Positions 34,649 to 47,009 of a stretch of 64,000 nucleotides of DNA are shown here, in pieces. Where the stretch lies: assembly GCA_028673005.1 (NCBI GenBank), contig CM054114.1:11191108-11255107 (forward strand), read 5' to 3'. How positions within the stretch are numbered: the stretch's first letter is position 1; every line of letters starts with the position of its first letter. Under the pieces are notes generated by a model. That model worked only from the letters and a program-made list of their open reading frames with translations. It made no database searches and was not told where the DNA came from. The position numbers and the translations under genes are program-made. This DNA comes from Tanypteryx hageni (Eukaryota; Arthropoda; Insecta; Odonata; Petaluridae).

Positions 34649-36429
34649 CTTTAGACTTTAAGTAAGTAGGGCATTTCTGATTTAAATTTAAATTTGCACT
34701 TCCCGTAAAACTGCATTGAACCATGACTTTTGTCTACTTTAAAAAAAGGTGAAATGTTAGCCAATCGCTTGCTAAAACTTGGACCATTTTTTTGCGTCGG
34801 TTTCCCCATCTCTAAAACTGCCACTGCCGATCAGGTATCACAGTCTGATAGAGATTTTTATTAGGAAATCCCGTGCACCGATCCACCTGCACTCACTTGT
34901 CTGGTAAATTGCGTGGTGTTATGTTGATGTAGGTATAACTAAAGGTTAGTATTCAAATTAATCTTCTTAAACCATCTCTAATTGCGAAATATCCGAATTG
35001 CAAATTCTGAACACACTAAGGTTCGTTTCAATCGGATGTCTTTGCCGATTCAACGCTGAAAAAAGATGAATTGGAGTGCTGTGTTCTTAAGAATCTATGC
35101 CTCTTTACATACTCTGTGGTTTATATGTTCCAGCGGTGGAAGAAGATATCTCCATCCATCCGCCATGAGAGAAATTTCTCTCAAAACACACAGAATGATT
35201 ATATAACTTCACAGGTTCGTGCGAGATTAAGCTTGGAAAAGGAGAGAAAAGAAAATCACTTTGTGGCTCAGGAAGGAAATAAGGGATAAAGGTTTGATTT
35301 GGAAAATGATGAACTTTGCTGAATTCACAATTGCTTCGCGCCTGGATAGGGATAAGAAACAAAACCAAACGGCAATACTTCAATGCCTTAAAAAAAGTAC
35401 CATCTTCAACAGACTTAGCGCAAGAGAAGTTTTACATAAAGCTTTTAATGAGATTATTCTTAGTTGCAACCAAGAGCACCCCATATTTCTCAATATGACG
35501 AATTGTAATGCTTTAAGAACTTGACTGAATATTCAACAAAAAGAACAAACCGTTTACTTTGACCTCGAAATTTTTCTACATTGATGAATAAATGCCTAAT
35601 TATTTACTATTGTCTCTATGTTCTCCTTGTGTACGTCGAAAAATTGAATTAAGATATGTTGAGGGCTCATTTGGATTGCCTCTTTTGTTGCCTTCGTATA
35701 CTTATGACGTCGAATCTGTTTTGCGCAAATGATTTAATATAACCTCCCTCTTCATTCCTATTATCTTAATTTACTATCCTATTATAATATTTATATTTGA
35801 TAATTAACAAATTAAGTACAATTATTATACCTATGTTCTTACCAGCTAATAGAGCTTCACTTGAGTCTTCGTGGGAGTGTTACAAATTATTCTCCCTTTT
35901 TCCATAAGTTCCCAGTTTTATAATGGACAGATTTGATATTCGCCGTAATTTCCAGGGACGTAAATCCCCAAGAAATTTCTACTGAGATAATTATATAATT
36001 AATATAATTGTTATAAGTTTAAACACAAAACTTACGTAAATTATTCTATGAAACATGAAGTTTGTAGCGATGCATCAATTACTGTTAAGTATTAATCGTT
36101 ATAAAAGTATCTTACGATTTCCCCTTTGTATGGAATCGGCCTCCGATATAAATAAGCCCACCCAAACTATTAAACCGCAACCGCAAACCCTCTCTTTCTC
36201 TCAATTTTCCAAACTCGAAAAAGTCTCCGCCTTCGCAACCCTTAAACCCGTTCCTTTAAAAAAGGAGCGCGTACTTACCCAGCTGGCACCAACTCGCCGT
36301 TGCATTCCTGTTTACACATACGAGGCGTTGATTAAAATGGCACGCTGGAAAAGGTTTTGGGTTCTGGAATCTCCCTTCGACCCCTTACCTCCCTCTCCGC
36401 CCACGGCGCCCCCATAACCAACATCCCTC
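34649..36429. other. unassigned DNA
   Basis: ORFs of 60-120 codons exist (such as 35261-35524 and 36055-36417), but none has a recognisable domain. No repeat ends seen. Confidence 0.4.
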
Positions 36430-36800
36430 GCGGACTCTCCTCGTCGGAAGAGAAACCGCCGAGGAGGGTTAGGATCGAAATGCATCGGACGGGGGATGGT
36501 GGAGGAAGAGAGGGAGTGAGACAAAGGAGGGAGTGAGAGGAGGGAGGAAGTGAGAGGAAAGAGGCAATGAGAGGAGGGAGGGAGTGAGGGGAGGTAGGGT
36601 GTGGGGTAGAAAGGGGGGAGCGTCTGAGCCGAGGGCCGCGTACTTGTCCTTCGCATTCCGATTCGCTTCGTCCCTCGCATTGAATGCGGCCGAGTTAAAG
36701 TGAGGGTACCTCATCCCTCTCCACCCTTCCACCCCCTCGCCCTCTACACCCCTCCTCCCTCACTCACTCTCCTTTCCGCAGCACTTGAGATCAAGCAAGA
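36430..36800. repeat. purine-rich then pyrimidine-rich tract
   Basis: About 36490-36625 is GGGAGTGAGAGGAGGGAG-type purine repeat. After a CpG-rich spacer (36626-36700), 36715-36780 is C+T rich, so the strand bias flips. The ORFs across it are compositional. Confidence 0.7.
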
Positions 36801-38544
36801 GGGGGGAGAGAGGACGAATTCAAGGGTCTCACCGGTTTGCGGTCAAAAGGAGACGAAAAAAGAAAAGCGATTCAAAATGTACGGAGTCCTTTGGAAAAAC
36901 GTGAAGATTGCATTCAGGAAAATTATTCCGAACGTAAGGTTTCCTGGGATGCGAATCTGTAGAGGGATGGAAGTATGCGTGTGCGGGCAGTGGAAGGGAA
37001 ATTGGGCGAGGAGGGCGTGTCGCGTCGATGTTTGCGTGTTGCACCTCGCTTTTTATTAATCGCGGGTCGAGAGAGAGAGAGCGGCATATGTAGATGCGAA
37101 ATGAAGGGTCGAGCGTTCAAACGTGCGATGGCGTGACTCTGGAAGCGAGAAACGTGAGCCGCGGGCTGAGAAGAAAGTGCGTCCGACTGTTGATTCGGAA
37201 GCGATTCTGACAAAGTCGAATTCAGGGGTCAATGTAGAGATGACCTCAACATGCAATTGAGAAGCATGGAAGTAGAAGATGCGTACTATGCAAACGAATG
37301 ATAAGACAGGTGGAAAATGTCTCTCCCTCTCCCTGCTTATTTATCTTATTTATCTTCCGGAGTGAAATTATTTTAAATTAATCGGAGAATTTCAGATAAT
37401 TTTAATTTAACCTCAGGTTTTGATGATCTTAATATACTTCCGGAACCGTTATTTAAAGTGTCCTTACGATTGAAATTATGGCTAAGGTTTGAGAAAAATT
37501 GCATGAAATTCAAATAGCAAATAGGTTTTGGAATGAAATATTGTATGGCAGTAGGCAATTAAGTAAACAACATAGTTTTTCTTTTATTTGTTCTACCGCG
37601 AAACACTTAACTGGTGTACTGATAATTGTTGAATTTTGACTGATAATATTAATTGCATACATTAAATTTCATTTATTACTTTAGCTGTAATTCTGTACGT
37701 ACAAAATAAAAATTATTCCAAAACTTATGTGTGCTGAACTAGGAATATATACTTCACTTTATTTCTTTTGATTTTTAAAATTAACAATAAAAATTAAATT
37801 AGAATATTTTATAACAAATTTTTATTCATAATAGTAAAATAACTAAGAATAAAAATTCGGCATTTTAGCACTTCACTGACAATCAATTTGAACCCTTTCG
37901 CTCTTTTCTCAGAAGATTCAGTAAATTAAATACGTACAGTTTGTTACAGTAAGATTTCATCCTTGAGAGAGAAGCATGATTCGAATACGGTGTCACCTAA
38001 GCTGTATTTTGAAAATTGTCTGTATATGGGAGAGTCACCGAAATTGGACCGGTTAGGTTAACCCTGTTTTTAGCGTCAATTGCTGCATTCTGTAGTTGAA
38101 TTTGCCAAGCACTAAACGGCTACCTCTCACCAGTTCCTTGCAATCTCTTCTGATTTGCAGCTTGATTATCTTTTTCCTGCAATTGGATGTTGATTTCTGT
38201 AGTTTTCTCTAAGGCTTGTATCTTAGCGGAGGTATGTTAAGGCCAGTTAACCGGTGAAAATAATGATGTAGGAATACAGTTTTATATAGTTTCATACATC
38301 TGTTCCTTCAGCGTGTTAAACGATTCCCCCATATTGGGCCGGCGGGTGTCTCCCATATTGGACCATTTAAAGCGATTTCATATTGTTGACCGAGTATTAC
38401 ATTAATTTTTACATTTTTGTTAAATATTGTCATATTAATACTAGTTACTGGACAGCGTTATTTTTTTAAAGGAATACAAAAATAACCCACGTGCTACAAA
38501 ATAAAGGCAATCTATATCGTATATATTACACGTATGCGGGTTGT
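36801..38544. other. unassigned DNA
   Basis: GC-richer to about 37,250, then AT-rich. CCCATATTGGACC-like motifs (about 38053, 38331 and 38352) suggest an unrecognised element. No gene seen. Confidence 0.35.
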
Positions 38545-39030
38545 GACAACAATTGATTCTCAAAGTTTAACAAAGATGTGGTCGGCAAGGTAACATGCCG
38601 TTTAAAACCCGATATTTTCCCAAAGTATGTCATTTAAATGTTTAATATGAGAGATTTCGAAATATTTGCCGAAAAAGATGAATATAATAAGAATCTTCAT
38701 TAATTTTCCTAAAATATAGGTTAAATTTGAAGATCGTACGTCAATTTTTTCTAATTTTAATTTCCAAAAGAATAAATATCTGCACTTTAAAAAGTCGTTT
38801 TTTACATGTTATCTTACGGGAAATGGAAACCACCCATTTGGAGTCAAACCCGGTTTTTTTCGCATTTTTTGTCATTTAATTTTTGTATCTGAATCAAACA
38901 TTCCTGCGAAATTTCAATCTTTCATCTAATTGGGAAGTTTGTTAGAAACGCGTTAAAAAGTGGCATTGATGTTAGCGTTAGCGTTATACACGAACACATC
39001 TAGGCTTTTATTATAGTAATGCGTTAGGAA
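38545..39030 (+). repeat. interspersed repeat, copy without the hAT insertion
   Basis: Matches 46425-46675 and its continuation: GGCAAGGTAACATGCCGTT against GGCAAGGCAACATATCGTT, then GAAGATCGTACGTCAATT against GAAGATCGTAGGTCAATT, then GTTATCTTACGG against GTTGCCTTATAGG. In the other copy the hAT element sits at that last point. Its later part (GGGAAGTTTGTTAGAAACGCG, then GGCTTTTATTATAG) recurs near 62288-62365. Class unknown. Confidence 0.7.
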
Positions 39031-39204
39031 TGCATGCTTTGAATGCTTTAATACGAGAGAGAGAGGAGAGAGATAGGAGGAGAGAGAGAGACAACATTAA
39101 ATGCTACATAGATTAAAAATAATTTTGGGTGTATAAGTGCTGTATAGCGCAAGGTATTTCTTTGTCAAACAATTTCTATTCGCCCAATGCTATTTTTACT
39201 CTCT

Positions 39205-39345
39205 TAAACACTCAATTATGTTAATTTTATATTTATTGCTTACTTTTTAGTGCATATAAAAGTTGGTTTCATTAATTTTTATTTCAATTTTATCTTAATA
39301 CTTATTTTACGCATACCCGTCATATTTGACGGGCAATTACACTAG
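39205..39345 (+). mobile_element. Helitron-like 3' end, copy 1
   Basis: Ends with a seven-pair hairpin, CCCGTCA-TATT-TGACGGG (39316-39333), eight bases, then CTAG, with T as the next base. A hairpin shortly before CTRR-T is the standard Helitron 3' signature. The upstream sequence is shared with 21372-21535 (minus) and more weakly with 56235-56293. I cannot place the 5' TC end, and no Rep/helicase is present. Confidence 0.7.
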
Positions 39346-41012
39346 TACTTTTATAAAAGCCTTAAGTATATAATGCTAAATTGCATATAAAAGTATATAA
39401 TATATATATGCAATTGAAATTTTTGAACGATAATTCCTAAAAACTGGCAGCTTATAGAAGAAAATTTATGGGACAAGAAATTGTTATTTTGTTCTATACT
39501 ACAACTTCAGCGAAGTAATTATTTTCCGGATGAATATTTCATAAGTTAAGGCAGAAAAACCATCTTTTGCATCCAGTAACGTGCGCTCCATTTTCAGCCA
39601 TTTCAGGCGTTGTAGTTTACTAAAACCCCATAGCGTAGTGAATTCAATTATCAAGTTCGTCTTATGGATAAGTTTTAAAAATTAACAAAAACATGATATC
39701 TCCAATATCCGTAACAAAGACTGGTGACGGCTACCTGGTAGCAGTGCATCTTGTTTTTTGTAACCTTGTTATAGATACCCGAGATAAGCACTCATTTTTC
39801 GTTTATTTAACAGCTAATTTTTTAAAATCATCTGAAAGTGGTTTTACTTCGTTATATCTGGGCTTGGTAGGATTAGATTTAAATCGATAAATTTTAAAAA
39901 TTATCGAATTTTTAAAAAATTAGTTTTGACGAAAATTAATTGTCGTCGATAAGTGTCAAGTTTCACCGCTACATTTTCTATTAAATTTATGCTTCATGAT
40001 TTAAAAATTTTGTTTTCCGCCCTCAAACTTAACATATTTAACCACCAAACATCCAAAACGAAAAAGACAGTCTGTATTTGTCATACCAAACGGCCGTACA
40101 ACATTCGGAATTTGCTTTTTAATGTCGCTTATGTCACTGTCTTAAAGGCATATACTGAGCTGCCGTGGGATCTAAAGGTATAGAACAAAATATTATGATC
40201 GGTTTATTGCGTTCTTTCATTTATCGTAAAGTCGGGGGACGTCTATTGCGTCATCTGTTCGACAACATCTCCCAACCTCCTCCAAGAGGCGAAGTGAAAG
40301 GTTTCCCCGAACTGAAAAATGAGTACCGATCGTCAGATGGCCTTATGGCATTTACAAAATCATCTTGTCATAAAATTTATATAATCCATATGAGAGTGTC
40401 TCCCGTGCTTATTTTCTTTTGCATTGCTGTCGAAGAAGCACCGTTCCATATAGGCTTTCTGGACATTTTCCGCATTCCTAGCCGTTTAATATTCAACAAG
40501 ATGAGATGTCTTTCATCAAATATATTCATTCATATATTAGGTTGTGCATTATACTCATGTTGCATTAATTATTCACTAATGATCAAGATTTCTTGAATAA
40601 GGGGCGCGAATTAACGAGTAGAATATACTTTCTGATTTATTCCGAAAAATTACGTGTTCCAGATTGGTAGCCGAAGTCAACAACACATTCGCCAAAATAA
40701 AGATAACAACAAACAAATCAGCGTAAAAGATGCCTTCTTTTTCTTTATACACTTTTAGTTCAATTTAATTGGAAGGAATTCAATTTTTAAACAATTTTCT
40801 AGATAAAAATTGATGCAATGTATTGGAATTACTTTTTTTTCGACCTGCCGATTCCCTCTTGCCTACACGCAATGGTATCTAAGAGGAAGAGCAATGAATA
40901 GCTGGTCAGTTTAAAAATTTTAGGAAGAAAGGTGACTTCCCTTTGAATAATACATATTCAACGGAATAAAATTCGATATTATATGTAGCTTTTTAAGAAT
41001 ATAAACTTCGAT
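39346..41012. other. unassigned DNA
   Basis: Mostly AT-rich. The 143-codon ORF at 40165-40596 has no recognisable domain and no splice or promoter support. Confidence 0.4.
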
Positions 41013-41060
41013 GTTTGTGTGTATTTTTGGCTAATCAACCTCTTTGATTATTATAGCCAA
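41013..41060 (-). mobile_element. family A SINE, 3' tail only
   Basis: The minus strand reads GGCTATAATAATCAAAGAGG, then TTGATTAGCC and a CACAAAC tail, matching the last 50 bases of the SINEs at 18457 and 24196. It is a strongly 5'-truncated copy. Confidence 0.8.
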
Positions 41061-41160
41061 AATATAAATGGCGAAAACTAAAATGCCCAATTAGCTATAT
41101 AAAAATAAAGTTTGATGTGCGTCGTTGATTTTTAGAAAAAATAAACAATGGTCATCATCA

Positions 41161-41206
41161 TCATGCTTCTGTCCGAAGACAGGTTTCAGCTGATTCGCTG
41201 CCTCCA

Positions 41207-41246
<40 letters not shown>

Positions 41247-42600
41247 CCCCCCCTCCCCCCCCTCCCCCCCCCCTCTCCCTAGAAGCCTCTTTTATACCTC
41301 TATAAGTACTATATTCCTGCTTTATATTCTCTAATTTTACTATTCTTTTACTCCCTTTTCCTCTTTTTCTGCTAATTTTGCCTTCTATGATCGTCCTTTG
41401 TAAACACTGTCTTCTCAATATGTGCCCTATCCAATTTGCTTTTCTTTTCCTGATTGTTTTTATTAACATTCATTCTTCTCCCAGCATTTTTAATACTTCT
41501 TCGTTTCTCTTCCACTCTGTCCATTTCACTTTCATCATCCTCCTCCATACCCACATCTCAAAACTTTCTAAATATTTTTCCTCCTTTCTTCTTACCGTCC
41601 ACGTCTCTGCGTCATAAAGAGCTATGCTCCATATGTAGCATTTTGCTAATTTCTTACTTGTTTCTAAATTTATTTTCCTGCTTGTGAGAAGCTCCTTCTT
41701 CTCTTTAAATGCTGCTGTTGCCATTGTAATCCTACCTCTGATGCACTGTATCCTGCGCTAAAATACTACCAAGATATTTGAAATTACTTACTTGTTCCAA
41801 TTTTTTGCTATTTACCATTATATTTAATTCTTTATGTTCCTTTGAAAACACCAGGACTTTCGTTTTTTCTCCATTGATCTTCATTCCATATTGTTGGCCA
41901 ACCTCCACTAGTCTGTCTGTCATCCTCTGAATTTCTTTCTCGTCTTCTGCTATTACATTGTGTATTTGCCACCAAAAGGTTGTGGTCGAAATCAATATCT
42001 GCCCCTGGTAGTGTTTTCAAATTTTTAATGCTATTTCTAAATCTTTCATTGACTAGTATGTAATCTATCTGGCATCGTCTCTGGTCTCCTGGGCTTTTTC
42101 CACTATGTTATCTTCCTGTCCCTCTCCAACTACACTGTTCCAATCTCCCATTACTATGGTGGTGATCCTTTCTTTTCCCTCCTCCTCCAATATCTCCATA
42201 ATCTGTTCATACATTTCATCTACTTCGTCGTCGCCAGCATTAGTCGTTGGCATATACACTTGAATTATAAGCATTTCCACTGGCTCCATCTGAAGTTTTA
42301 CGGCTATTAATCTATTATTAACTGTAACTACCTTGCTAATTCTTTCAGCTATCTCTTTTCTCATTATAATCCCCGGTCTCCTTTCCTTTTTCTCTCTCTT
42401 CCCGAGTAAATAATCTTAATTTCGTTTGAATTTATCTCGCCTTCTCCTTCCCACTGAATTTCACTAAGACCTTCTTACATTATTCCTTCTCATTTCCCTT
42501 TTTAAGTTCTCTAGTTTACCCCCTGAATTCATAGTCCTAACATTCCATGTGCCTATTCTTAATTTCCACTACTTACTTTCTTCTTATTAATGTTACATTT
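41161..42600 (-). pseudogene. LINE with endonuclease joined to RT palm by internal deletions
   Basis: Minus-strand non-LTR retrotransposon. An apurinic-like (EEP) endonuclease starts near 42570 with RIGTWNVRTMN, passes IIQVYMPTTNAG and VMGDWNSVVGEG (about 42140), and ends RCQIDYILVNERF, then FDHNLLVA (about 41985). Directly after this comes VIAEDEKEIQRM, then YGMKINGEKTKVLVFSK and FKYLGSIL, the post-catalytic RT palm. The rest is thumb and C-terminal region (AETWTVRRKEE, ANWIGHILRR). Most of the RT, including its catalytic box, is gone. A second junction near 42100 removes part of the endonuclease. A CT/C-run has expanded inside the 3' coding end. The frame breaks several times. Confidence 0.9.
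41212..41276. repeat. (CT)n followed by C-rich microsatellite
   Basis: About 16 CT units followed by CCCCCCCCCTCCCCCC-type runs. It lies within the 3' coding end of the LINE, where it would read Arg-Glu and Gly repeats. Confidence 0.95.
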
Positions 42601-43040
42601 CTTCTATGCATTCCATAGTGTAGCCCCCACCCGGAGATCCGATTGGGGGACTATTTTCCCTCCGGAATATTTTACCCCAGAGAGATTCATAGAGGTATTT
42701 GCAGCTTTTCATCCTATCATGGGAAATATAATGAGGTAGTTTTCCCTTGCTTTCCTCATCGCAGTTTCACAAGAGTGATTACCCATCTGTAGCTGTTCAG
42801 ATTCACATGATCACCACCTACAGAGGCACTGTGTAAGCTGCTGCCCTTGCACAGGGGGATGTAAAACTCCCAAGACTGCTTCTTAGTCTGACTCTTCCCC
42901 TCAGACCTTTCCAGCTTGGATGGTCCTACCAGGAGAATTATCTCCCGCCGGCATAGCTCTTTGGTTCATAAGAGTACACAAATCCTCCCCCCTCTGTAAG
43001 GTTATGCAGTCCTTAGGCAAGGGAAACCATGGTAGTGGTT
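42601..43040 (-). mobile_element. LINE 5' untranslated region
   Basis: A conserved-looking GC-richer leader lies upstream of the endonuclease start, with GGATGGTCCTACCAGG and TTATCTCCCGCCGGCATAGC segments (written on the plus strand). It ends near GGCAAGGGAAACCATGG at about 43030. I take it as the 5' UTR of the LINE because it is contiguous with the coding start and compositionally unlike the flanks. The exact 5' end is uncertain. Confidence 0.6.
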
Positions 43041-43280
43041 GCATTTTAAGAAATATTAACGTCAAAAACTACCAAGTCTAGTAAAATGTATTAAAGTAAA
43101 CGTCGATTGGGCGCCGATTTCTGCGAAAAATAATCGTAGATTTTTAAGAAAAATAAATGTCGAAAACTCCCAAACCTATAAGTAGTAGTAATTGTAAGCG
43201 TCGATATTAGTCGAAAATCTCTCGGGAAAATAAACGTCGATTTAAAAATATATACGTCGAATTCTACCAAGCTTAGATAT
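43041..43280. repeat. about 98-bp degenerate tandem repeat
   Basis: The motif GTC(A/G)AAAACT(A/C)CCAA recurs at 43061 and 43159, and as GTCGAATTCTACCAAG at 43256, giving spacings of 98 and 97. AAACGTCGAT-type words recur between them. About two and a half units. Confidence 0.7.
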
Positions 43281-44560
43281 AACGCTGATAACCATCCCCA
43301 TACTTAAATACATATTTTTCATGATTTGGTGAAGAGAGTGGAGTGGGGAAAGAGATAAACGGGTAGGGAGTCTATAACGCCTCCTACGACACACGGCAAA
43401 ACACGAAAACTGCCAGCGGCCAATCCTAAAACTAAAGCATTAATAAAATGCTCGCCAAACAGTCAACAGAGAAAATTAAACCATCAAACGTTGAAATGCC
43501 TCTCCTTTCAATGGCATCCGACTCTCTATGTTGCATTCCCTTGTAATGAGGTTTTTTTTTTTCTTAATAGAACCTCGAGCCGCACTTCGCGCTCAGACTC
43601 CAAAGGGTATATATGCATTTACTTCCCGGTCGAGGGTCACAAAAAAATAACGAATCCTCTTGCAGCATTAGGATTGTTTTTCAACATCTGGTCCCCGCTG
43701 CAGATGTTTTCGCATCTACATGTGATGAGAGAAGCGAATGAAGGCTTCAACCAATGGACGCATTTATTTATTAATTTTTTTTATTTTGCATTTTTTAGAC
43801 GTCGAAACTGATTTAATTTTGTGCATTACTTTCAGTTTAATGGTCATATTTCCTCTCACTTGTAAATATATTTGCATAGTATAAAAAACATTAATATAAT
43901 TAGGGTCATCTCCAGCGAAGGGTGTCCTGAAAAAATTTGAACATCTTAGCAGAAATAAGTGGAAACCTCGCATTCCAATAAGCCGCTAATGCTCCATCCT
44001 TACTACGAATAACGCTAATAGTGGTTATCCGTTCAATTCTAGTAAAAAATTCATAAAATCTACATATTTTCGGAAACTTATAAATATTGGATGCAAAAAT
44101 ATAAGAGGATTCTGCCTTTTAAACTAAAAAATTCAGAAATCGGCATTATTTTCCGACCGGAATGAGAAAAATAGTTTCATTGAAGTGAAAGCATTGAAAG
44201 CGATTTTTTGTGTTCTGTGGCGTTACAAAACGTCATTCTGCTCATATCTGTCGCTTCGATAGACTCCACGATCGCAATGTGATTGCTGAAAAAGCGAATG
44301 CGAAAAAAATGAATATCATCTCCCGCGTGCTGATTATGGCTTTTGTTAGCATCGCATATGTCTTTTTTGGACTCTTGTCTGCGCCTTTCTATCTTTCGTG
44401 TAACTGGGGCATGATGGGAACGGAGCATTGAAAGGGATCCGGATGCGATTCCATTGGAGAGGGACAAACACATCGACTTCTGGAACAAAAAAGAACACCC
44501 GACGTCAATTGAGGTTTCGGCTGTCAATTTCTTTGACATCACTATAGTACTTTTTGCATT
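43281..44560. other. unassigned DNA
   Basis: ORFs of 70-121 codons on both strands overlap around 44177-44542 without any domain. No repeats recognised. Confidence 0.4.
44309..44431 (+). CDS. weak candidate small membrane ORF
   Basis: 40 codons from the first ATG: a single hydrophobic helix (VLIMAFVSIAYVFFGLLSAPF), then a short tail CNWGMMGTEH. The open frame extends 33 codons further upstream without an ATG. A 121-codon ORF runs on the opposite strand through the same DNA, so the openness may be chance. Unknown family. Confidence 0.13.
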   Translation: MNIISRVLIMAFVSIAYVFFGLLSAPFYLSCNWGMMGTEH

Positions 44561-44582
44561 AATATATGTTTTATTTGTTACT

Positions 44583-46675
44583 AGGTGAAAGTACCCGGCA
44601 TTGCTCGGGTTTTTAAGATAAGAAAAAATATTGAGTAAGATTTGAGAATGAAACCAAGTATTGAAACAAAGTTAATTTTTATCGTAATGCTTAATGGTAT
44701 GCAATAATTCTTATCTTCCCATCTTTTGCCCAAATAAATAAAAAAATTTCGCATCCTTTATCGAAGAATTTGGCGACTGTATTTTTTATCACAAACTCAT
44801 AATAAACAATCGATGGTATCACTTTTAAAATATAGTTATTTCACTGAAATTGATTTCCAATGGAAGAAGTTGCATTATATTATGTGGTCATTAATCTCAA
44901 AAACATTAAAACCTTGAGCAGGAATTCCAAGTTAGATACTATATTAACCATACGTTATCCCATGTAAAAGCTGATTTATGGGTCTAATTTATTATCACGT
45001 GAATATTTTAAAGTCAAACCTATGAAACAAAATGACTTCCCGGACTTCTAAATCAAATTTGGCAATAAAACTGTGTTGGTATGACATGGAAAATGTTATT
45101 ATAATTTAATAAGTATAACTGGCTTAATTGATGCATACAAATGTTCAGTTGAAGAAAAGGCGTAGTGTACATAAAGATGTATTTAAGGGAGGAAGAAGTT
45201 CAAGATTATATTTTGGTTGAAAATAAAGAATTGTTATATAAGTTTTCTTATTGTATCTTTTGTGATATCTTTCACTTTTTTGTCCTTGAAATCGTAAATC
45301 CCTTTGGTCATTAGTTTATTTTGCTCTTGCACTCTCCTGTTCCGGTCTTTCTTCTTCGTGTCTTGAATTCCTTTGGTCAGTAGTTGTTGCTCTGACGTGT
45401 GCTTACCTCGCTCTTTGCTCTTCAAGTCTTTTATTTCTTTGATCGACATTTTCTACTGCTCTGCTGAAAACCATTCGTATGGAATTGATCTTATTTAAAT
45501 CTGAGAATAATCTTTCGCTTCTTTTAGGCATGGCTTCTTATTTTAGCCATTAATTTGGTGAAATAATAAAAATTATAATGAGATTGGTATAGAATTAAAA
45601 GGTTAATTATTCAGATACGAATATTCTTTTATTCAGTTTTATTGTTGAGTAACACAGCGACCGAAAAAGTATAACCCAAAACTTTTACTTAGTAAGTACA
45701 GAATCTTACCTTCCTTGCAATTATTCCAAAAGAACTAAATACGTTCCTTAATAGATGTTAAACTCGCTTATGCGATAACGACGTACACGAAAAAGGAATG
45801 CCACAACAAACGGTAACAGAAGTATCCTTCATGGGTAACCTAAACAAAATTGTCCGAAATAATTATCAAAGTAAATAATAAAACCCGAAGTAAGTTATTA
45901 TTCCAAAAATTTATAGACAAATATGTCAAGCAATCAATTCTGATTCTTTATCATATTACCATTTTAATAGGTAATATGCAAATATATATATATATATCTT
46001 AAACAGTAAATAATAAAACAAATATGAACGTAAAGTGTAAATAAGTAAACAAATATGAACGTGCGTTGTCATGCATAATGGCACTCAACAATAAATGAAT
46101 CCTGAAATAAACGAAAATAATTATTTCAAACTTTCACATAAAATATATCGGTGTAAAAATTAACCAATTCAGCTACTTTTAGTGGTTTTATTTTTTATTC
46201 AAAATTTGGTATCTGCAGCTATTCGGTAAGTATGACCTTGTTTGCACCAACCCATAATATCTTCCAAATATATAAAATCTTTTGGAACATTTATTTTTGT
46301 CTCTCTCTCCCTCTATCTCTCTTCTTCTTTCTTTCTTCCTCTCTCTCTCTGGTATTTAGGCATTCAAAGCATGCATTTCTTAGGCATATCATAAGAATTA
46401 AGGTGACAATACAATCTCGATGTTTAACAATGGTACGATCGGCAAGGCAACATATCGTTAAATATCTTAAAATTTTCAAATAAATATGATTTAAACATAG
46501 AACTTGAAAGATTTTGTATCGTAGCCAAAATGTTATTATTAGAATAAGAAAAGTTATATATTTTCCTTTAAAACAGTCCAGGTCCGAAGATCGTAGGTCA
46601 ATTATTTCTAATTTTTATTTGCAAAAGTGTAAAAGCCTGTAAGTCAAAAATCGATTTTTATGTGTTGCCTTATAG
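44583..46675. repeat. left part of an interspersed repeat split by hAT
   Basis: Begins with AAGTACCCGGCATTGCTCGG, a GC palindrome like those opening several invertebrate repeats. Its right part matches 38545-38830. The continuation after the hAT insertion (49111-49310) ends with a CACACACACATACACTGCC tail and CTTTTATTAATAG, like the ends near 39015 and 62352. Treating 44583-49310 as one element is inference. A CT-rich stretch (46300-46355) is included. Confidence 0.4.
45234..45449 (-). CDS. weak candidate ORF with 23-residue repeats
   Basis: 71 codons from ATG, very rich in Lys, Asp, Glu and Gln. Three imperfect 23-24-residue units are visible, the second and third sharing TKGIxDxKxK (LTKGIQDTKKKD and MTKGIYDFKDKK). 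An alternative frame from an ATG at 45531 (MPKRSERLFSDLNKI) runs 125 bases to a strong donor-like GAG|GTAAGC at 45406, so a spliced reading is also possible. It may just be a worn tandem repeat within the surrounding interspersed repeat. Confidence 0.2.
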   Translation of the reverse strand: MSIKEIKDLKSKERGKHTSEQQLLTKGIQDTKKKDRNRRVQEQNKLMTKGIYDFKDKKVKDITKDTIRKLI

Positions 46676-47009
46676 CAGTGGTTCTTAACCTTTTTAGCTT
46701 CCCGCACCCCTTGGACTTTCAGAATATGCTTTCGCACCCCCGAAAAAATACCTTTGATTTTTTATTTAAATGTGTGTCTCAGCCTTAGTTACAGTTGAGC
46801 GATGAAGAATCAAAATCGACAAAGTCCATCTATCTGTGTAAAAAGACTTGGGAACAAGTTTAAGGATTTGAAAAAGAAAAATTAGGATATATAATAACAT
46901 TTTATTTATTTAATGAAAGAATCGCAATCACATGTCAAAATCTTCTCAATTTCATAAATTACAATAAAATCTTTTAATGACAACTCTTGCCTTTCTTCTA
47001 TTATTTTCA

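Noticed and set aside
40165..40596. 143-codon plus ORF as a gene
   Set aside because: No domain, no splice or promoter signal, and the length is within chance range for this much sequence.
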